From Falsiroseomonas sp051433165 (lineage in GTDB: Bacteria; Pseudomonadota; Alphaproteobacteria; Acetobacterales; Acetobacteraceae): 64,000 nucleotides of DNA. Below the pieces are notes generated by a model. That model made no database searches and was not told where the DNA came from. It was given only the letters and a program-made list of their open reading frames with translations. Each line of letters starts with the position of its first letter. The stretch's first letter is position 1. The position numbers were made by a program, and so were the translations under genes. This document shows positions 61,362 through 64,000 of this stretch, one piece after another. The stretch covers positions 100,308 through 164,307 of the forward strand of contig NZ_JBHMFS010000012.1 in assembly GCF_051433165.1 (NCBI RefSeq), read 5' to 3'.

Positions 61362-63083
61362 TCACACGATGATATCGGCGGCGGAGAGCTGCATGCGGGT
61401 CAGCCCAGCGAGCAGCACCCCGTCGCCACCGCCGAGGTCGATCCGCAGCCCCTCCGCCTCCTGCGCCGCCAGCGCCAGCGTGGCGGCGGCGCTGTGGCCG
61501 AAGCCGAGCAAGGCGAGCTGGTCCTTGCCGCTGGTGAATTGCTCGATCCGGTCCATGCCGTCGCCCGGACGCAGCACGAAGATATCGGCGCCGGTGCCGC
61601 CCACCAGCGTGTCGTTGCCGCCCCGCCCCTCCAGGATGTTGCCGCCGCCACGGCCCTCCAGCCGGTTGGCCGCCGCATTGCCGAAGATCAGGTTGCCCAG
61701 CGCATTGCCGATTCCCGTCACGGCGCCGGCGCCGAGCACCAGCGCCTCCACCGCATCGGGCAGGGCCACGGTGGCGCTGGCGCCATGGATGGTATCCGTG
61801 CCCTCACCCGGCCGTTCCACCACCACGTCGCCCGGATGGTCCACGTAGAACAGGTCATGCCCGGTGCCGCCGATCATCGTATCGGCCCCGGCACCGCCGT
61901 TGAGAATATCGTCGCCGCCGAGCCCCAGCAGCAGATCCGCCCCGCCGCCGCCCTGCAGGTGGTTGATCGTGCCGTTGCCGGAGAGCGTGTCATTCCCCGC
62001 CCCGCCGATCGCGTTCTCGATGAGGGAGGCAGGGTTGTCGTCGAACAGCAGGGCGTTGAAGACATTGCCGCGGGCCAGCACCTCCTGCCCCACCCGCGTA
62101 TCCAGCCGGGCGAGCTGGTTGCTGGCGGTGACGGACCATCCGCCGGGGGCGAGGTCCACCGAAGCGCCGGTGGCATAGTTCGACAGATCATAGGTATCGA
62201 TGCCGCCACCATCCCAGATGGTCAGGAACACCCGGTTGGCGCCGGGCGCGCCCTGGCCGATGCCGTTGATCAGCGTCTCCCCCGTCAGGGGATTCCAGCT
62301 GTAGCGGGTGTTGCCGGCATGGGCGCCGTTATCGGCGCCGTACAAGTGCTGCAAGGCCGCGATGTCCAGCATCATCCAGCTCTGCGCATAGTCATTTGCG
62401 CCGTTGGTGTAGCCGGTGGTGGTGGTGGAGCCGGTATGGGAACGGTAGGACATCACGCTGAATTCCAGTGAATCCCATTCCCGCGGCATGGCGCCGAAGC
62501 CGTTCGACATTTCATGCGGGTGCTTGAGGCCCAGCGCATGGCCCAGCTCATGCACCGCCACCATGAAGCCGTAGCTGCCGAGCGTCGGGGTCAGGAAGGC
62601 GGTGCGGCTGCCGAACCAGACATCGCCGCCCTCCCGCCCATTCGGGTAATACGCCCAGGCGGTGCTGGGCACGGAGGACCGGGCGATGCGGATATCCGCG
62701 GTCCAATCCTCCAGCGCCTCATGCATCACCAGATTGGTGAAGCCGGTGACCGAGACGCCAGGGCTGCCCGGCCCGCCCGCGGCCTCACCCAGCAGGATCT
62801 TGCGGATCGCGTCCTGCATCATGCTGCTGACCTGGGCAAAGCCGCGGGTCGGCTCGCTGGTGCCGTACCAGGCCTCGTAGTCGCTGCCGCTGTCCGGGAA
62901 GGAGAAGGTCAGCGGGTCGCGCATGTCCCAGGCATAGCCGCTGAGCAGCCCATCCACCCCGGCATGGCCGGAGCTGGTGAACTGGAAACGCGCCGAGGCG
63001 TCCTGCGGTTGGTCGGCCCGCAAGGGTGCGCTTGCGGCCCCGAAGACGGGCGCCGCATCAGCAGACCGGCAGAGCCAGCACAT
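61362..63083 (-). CDS. serralysin-type metalloprotease with RTX repeats
   Basis: A 573-residue M10B-family secreted protease. The pro-region has GVDGLLSGYAWDM. The zinc site is HELGHALGLKHPH with the Met-turn in SVMSYRS. The calcium-binding RTX part has GGAGNDTLSGNG and GGDDILNGGAGADTMIGG. Such proteins are exported by type I secretion with a C-terminal signal; no ABC/MFP/OMF genes are adjacent. The start is uncertain: the frame runs back to the tRNA, but ATG 63083 gives a compact N-terminus. Between 63084 and 63357 nothing else was recognised. Confidence 0.83.
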   Translation of the reverse strand: MCWLCRSADAAPVFGAASAPLRADQPQDASARFQFTSSGHAGVDGLLSGYAWDMRDPLTFSFPDSGSDYEAWYGTSEPTRGFAQVSSMMQDAIRKILLGEAAGGPGSPGVSVTGFTNLVMHEALEDWTADIRIARSSVPSTAWAYYPNGREGGDVWFGSRTAFLTPTLGSYGFMVAVHELGHALGLKHPHEMSNGFGAMPREWDSLEFSVMSYRSHTGSTTTTGYTNGANDYAQSWMMLDIAALQHLYGADNGAHAGNTRYSWNPLTGETLINGIGQGAPGANRVFLTIWDGGGIDTYDLSNYATGASVDLAPGGWSVTASNQLARLDTRVGQEVLARGNVFNALLFDDNPASLIENAIGGAGNDTLSGNGTINHLQGGGGADLLLGLGGDDILNGGAGADTMIGGTGHDLFYVDHPGDVVVERPGEGTDTIHGASATVALPDAVEALVLGAGAVTGIGNALGNLIFGNAAANRLEGRGGGNILEGRGGNDTLVGGTGADIFVLRPGDGMDRIEQFTSGKDQLALLGFGHSAAATLALAAQEAEGLRIDLGGGDGVLLAGLTRMQLSAADIIV

Positions 63084-63357
63084 GGCCAAGAATCCGGATC
63101 GTCCGGCGCCTGGGTCCGCGGCATCGCCCGGGGCCGCTTTTGCGGCCGAGGGGTTGCCCGGTGCCCGCCCTCCGCCTGTTGCGGGGCTGGTAAAGGGGGC
63201 CCGCGCCGGCAGACCCCCTGCCGGCATGGTGCCAGCGGGCGATGAACCCGCGGTGAATCCGGCGATCATTGTCGCGATGATTGTCGTCATTCGGGGGGGC
63301 GGTTGCAGCCGGGCGCCGGCTGCGCTACCCGATGCGCCGCGGCGCGGCACGCTGCAT

Positions 63358-63432
63358 TGGGGCGTCGCCAAGCGGTAAGGCAGCGGTTTTTGGTACCGCC
63401 ATTCCCAGGTTCGAATCCTGGCGCCCCAACCA
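63358..63432 (+). tRNA. tRNA-Gln (TTG anticodon)
   Basis: A 75-base cloverleaf with encoded CCA. The acceptor pairs TGGGGCG with CGCCCCA. The anticodon stem GCGGT/ACCGC closes a 7-base loop TTTTGGT with TTG at the anticodon, reading CAA. The T arm has GGTTCGAATCC. It is likely an integration landmark, as a recombinase remnant lies 264 bases downstream. Between 63433 and 63696 nothing else was recognised. Confidence 0.95.
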
Positions 63433-63696
63433 GCCAGTTAGCCTGTCACAGCCATTTCTTGGTTTTCGAGACGATGGCCGCGAAAGCCCCGGGCTTCCGG
63501 CCTCATTCGCGGCGGACTTCCCTCGGTCGTACATGAGAGACGCCGATCAGGCGGTGTCCTGCGGCCAAAGGGCGCCCACGTCTCCCAAGGGCATTTTGGC
63601 AGTACGGATGGGGGTCCGGGAGCGGCGCTCGTGCTTGCCGTGAGGCAGCCAGCCGCTGACCTACCAGCGCGGGCGATGGTCGGCCGGCAGCCCGGC

Positions 63697-63918
63697 TCAG
63701 ACGAAGCCGAGCGCCCGGCGCTGTTCCTGCCAGTCAGTCGGGATGCGGGTGTCCCGCATCAGCCGGGACGCTCTAAGATTGATCGGCTGGCGCCCATCGA
63801 GGATCGCCTCGACTATGTCCGGCGCCAGCGAGGCGAGACGGACCAACCGCGTTGCGTAGGATTGGGAAATTCCTTGTGCGGCCGCGAAGGCCGTCAAGCT
63901 CTGGGCGGTGCTCGACAC
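63697..63918 (-). pseudogene. C-terminal fragment of a serine-recombinase-type protein
   Basis: A 73-residue frame, from a GTG inside a longer open frame: FAAAQGISQSYATRLVRLAS followed by LAPDIVEAILDGRQP, then WQEQRRALGF. This is the usual C-terminal helix-turn-helix segment of large serine recombinases/resolvases. The catalytic N-terminal half is missing, and upstream the frame continues into unrelated repeated sequence, so I call it a truncated remnant. It lies beside tRNA-Gln and possible IS end, marking a mobile-DNA scar. Confidence 0.65.
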
Positions 63919-64000
63919 TAGAGCGTGATTCTGTCTGAGTGAATCGCGTTGGTGATTCCGGCGCGGCGAGTTTTCTGATTCAAGCTGCTGGCTGGGCGGG
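63919..64000. mobile_element. possible insertion-sequence end (partial)
   Basis: Right after a CTAG (63918-63921) begins AGCGTGATTCTGTCTGAGTG, followed by alternating GATTC/GAATC pentamers at 63927, 63941, 63954 and 63977. The CTAG target and the abrupt end of the recombinase reading frame suggest an IS inverted-repeat terminus of IS5-like type. The element runs out of the window, so no transposase can be checked. Confidence 0.3.

Noticed and set aside
63084..63371. Longer N-terminus of the RTX protease
   Set aside because: The frame runs into tRNA-Gln; low-complexity proline/arginine content suggests non-coding upstream sequence.
63433..63696. Small frame 63631-63921 on the plus strand
   Set aside because: Antisense to the recombinase fragment and without motifs; the fragment on the minus strand has clear recombinase-like residues.

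Overview
The window is GC-rich throughout (about 70% by eye), densely packed and mostly chromosomal. It suggests an alphaproteobacterium, most likely a member of the Acetobacteraceae (Roseomonas-like). Evidence is a usg-family gene, an alphaproteobacterial-type GshA, a class I lysyl-tRNA synthetase, heme A synthase, two CIRCE elements at groESL, and very frequent ATGA/GTGA/TGATG stop-start overlaps. The genus is an inference; no rRNA gene is present.

Layout. 1-8.2 kb: the tail of an aminotransferase-like gene, then a catabolic block with hyuA, hyuB and a thiamine-diphosphate enzyme on the minus strand, divergent from an SDR, a UxaA-family dehydratase and a TM2 protein. 8.2-10.3 kb: a phosphotriesterase-family hydrolase, a secreted cysteine-rich protein and a DUF952 protein. 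10.35-23.0 kb: a compact podovirus-type (T7-like) virion cassette on the minus strand. It holds portal, scaffold, capsid, two tail-tube proteins, a small virion protein, a tail fibre, a small gene plus large terminase, a holin-like protein and a cell-wall hydrolase. A divergent S24/LexA-like repressor (23.1-23.8 kb) flanks it. No integrase, polymerase or primase gene is seen. 23.8-27.4 kb: an MprF-like protein with a truncated catalytic domain and class I lysS. 27.5-34.8 kb: Tat-exported carbonic anhydrase, asd, a DinG-type helicase, an S9 peptidase and a TerB-like protein. 34.8-40.5 kb: an amidohydrolase/PLP-lyase pair, a small membrane protein, a cold-shock gene and groES-groEL. 40.5-49.8 kb: usg, a lysozyme-like orphan, a UbiH/UbiM-type hydroxylase, a VTT-domain protein, a glycosyltransferase, ctaA coupled to a multi-PAS histidine kinase, tldD and an ArsR-type regulator. 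49.9-58.9 kb: a DUF1127 protein, a TrkH/TrkA potassium transporter, a serine-glyoxylate-type aminotransferase plus GNAT, aroA, gshA, rsmE, ubiA and a methyltransferase. 58.8-64 kb: a secreted 20-residue-repeat protein, a WD40-cytochrome c fusion, a creatininase-family protein, a serralysin-type RTX protease, tRNA-Gln and a recombinase remnant beside a possible IS end.

How the genes work together. The 1-8 kb block looks like an uptake-free catabolic module for an unidentified cyclic amide or sugar acid. UbiA, the UbiH/UbiM-type hydroxylase and CtaA all serve the aerobic respiratory chain. The most notable element is the 10-23 kb virion cassette. It has what is needed to build and fill a small tailed particle and to lyse the cell, but nothing visible for integration or genome replication. 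It sits beside a repressor with an apparent autocleavage site. A domesticated, SOS-inducible particle of gene-transfer-agent type is a reasonable hypothesis, and a decayed prophage is the main alternative.
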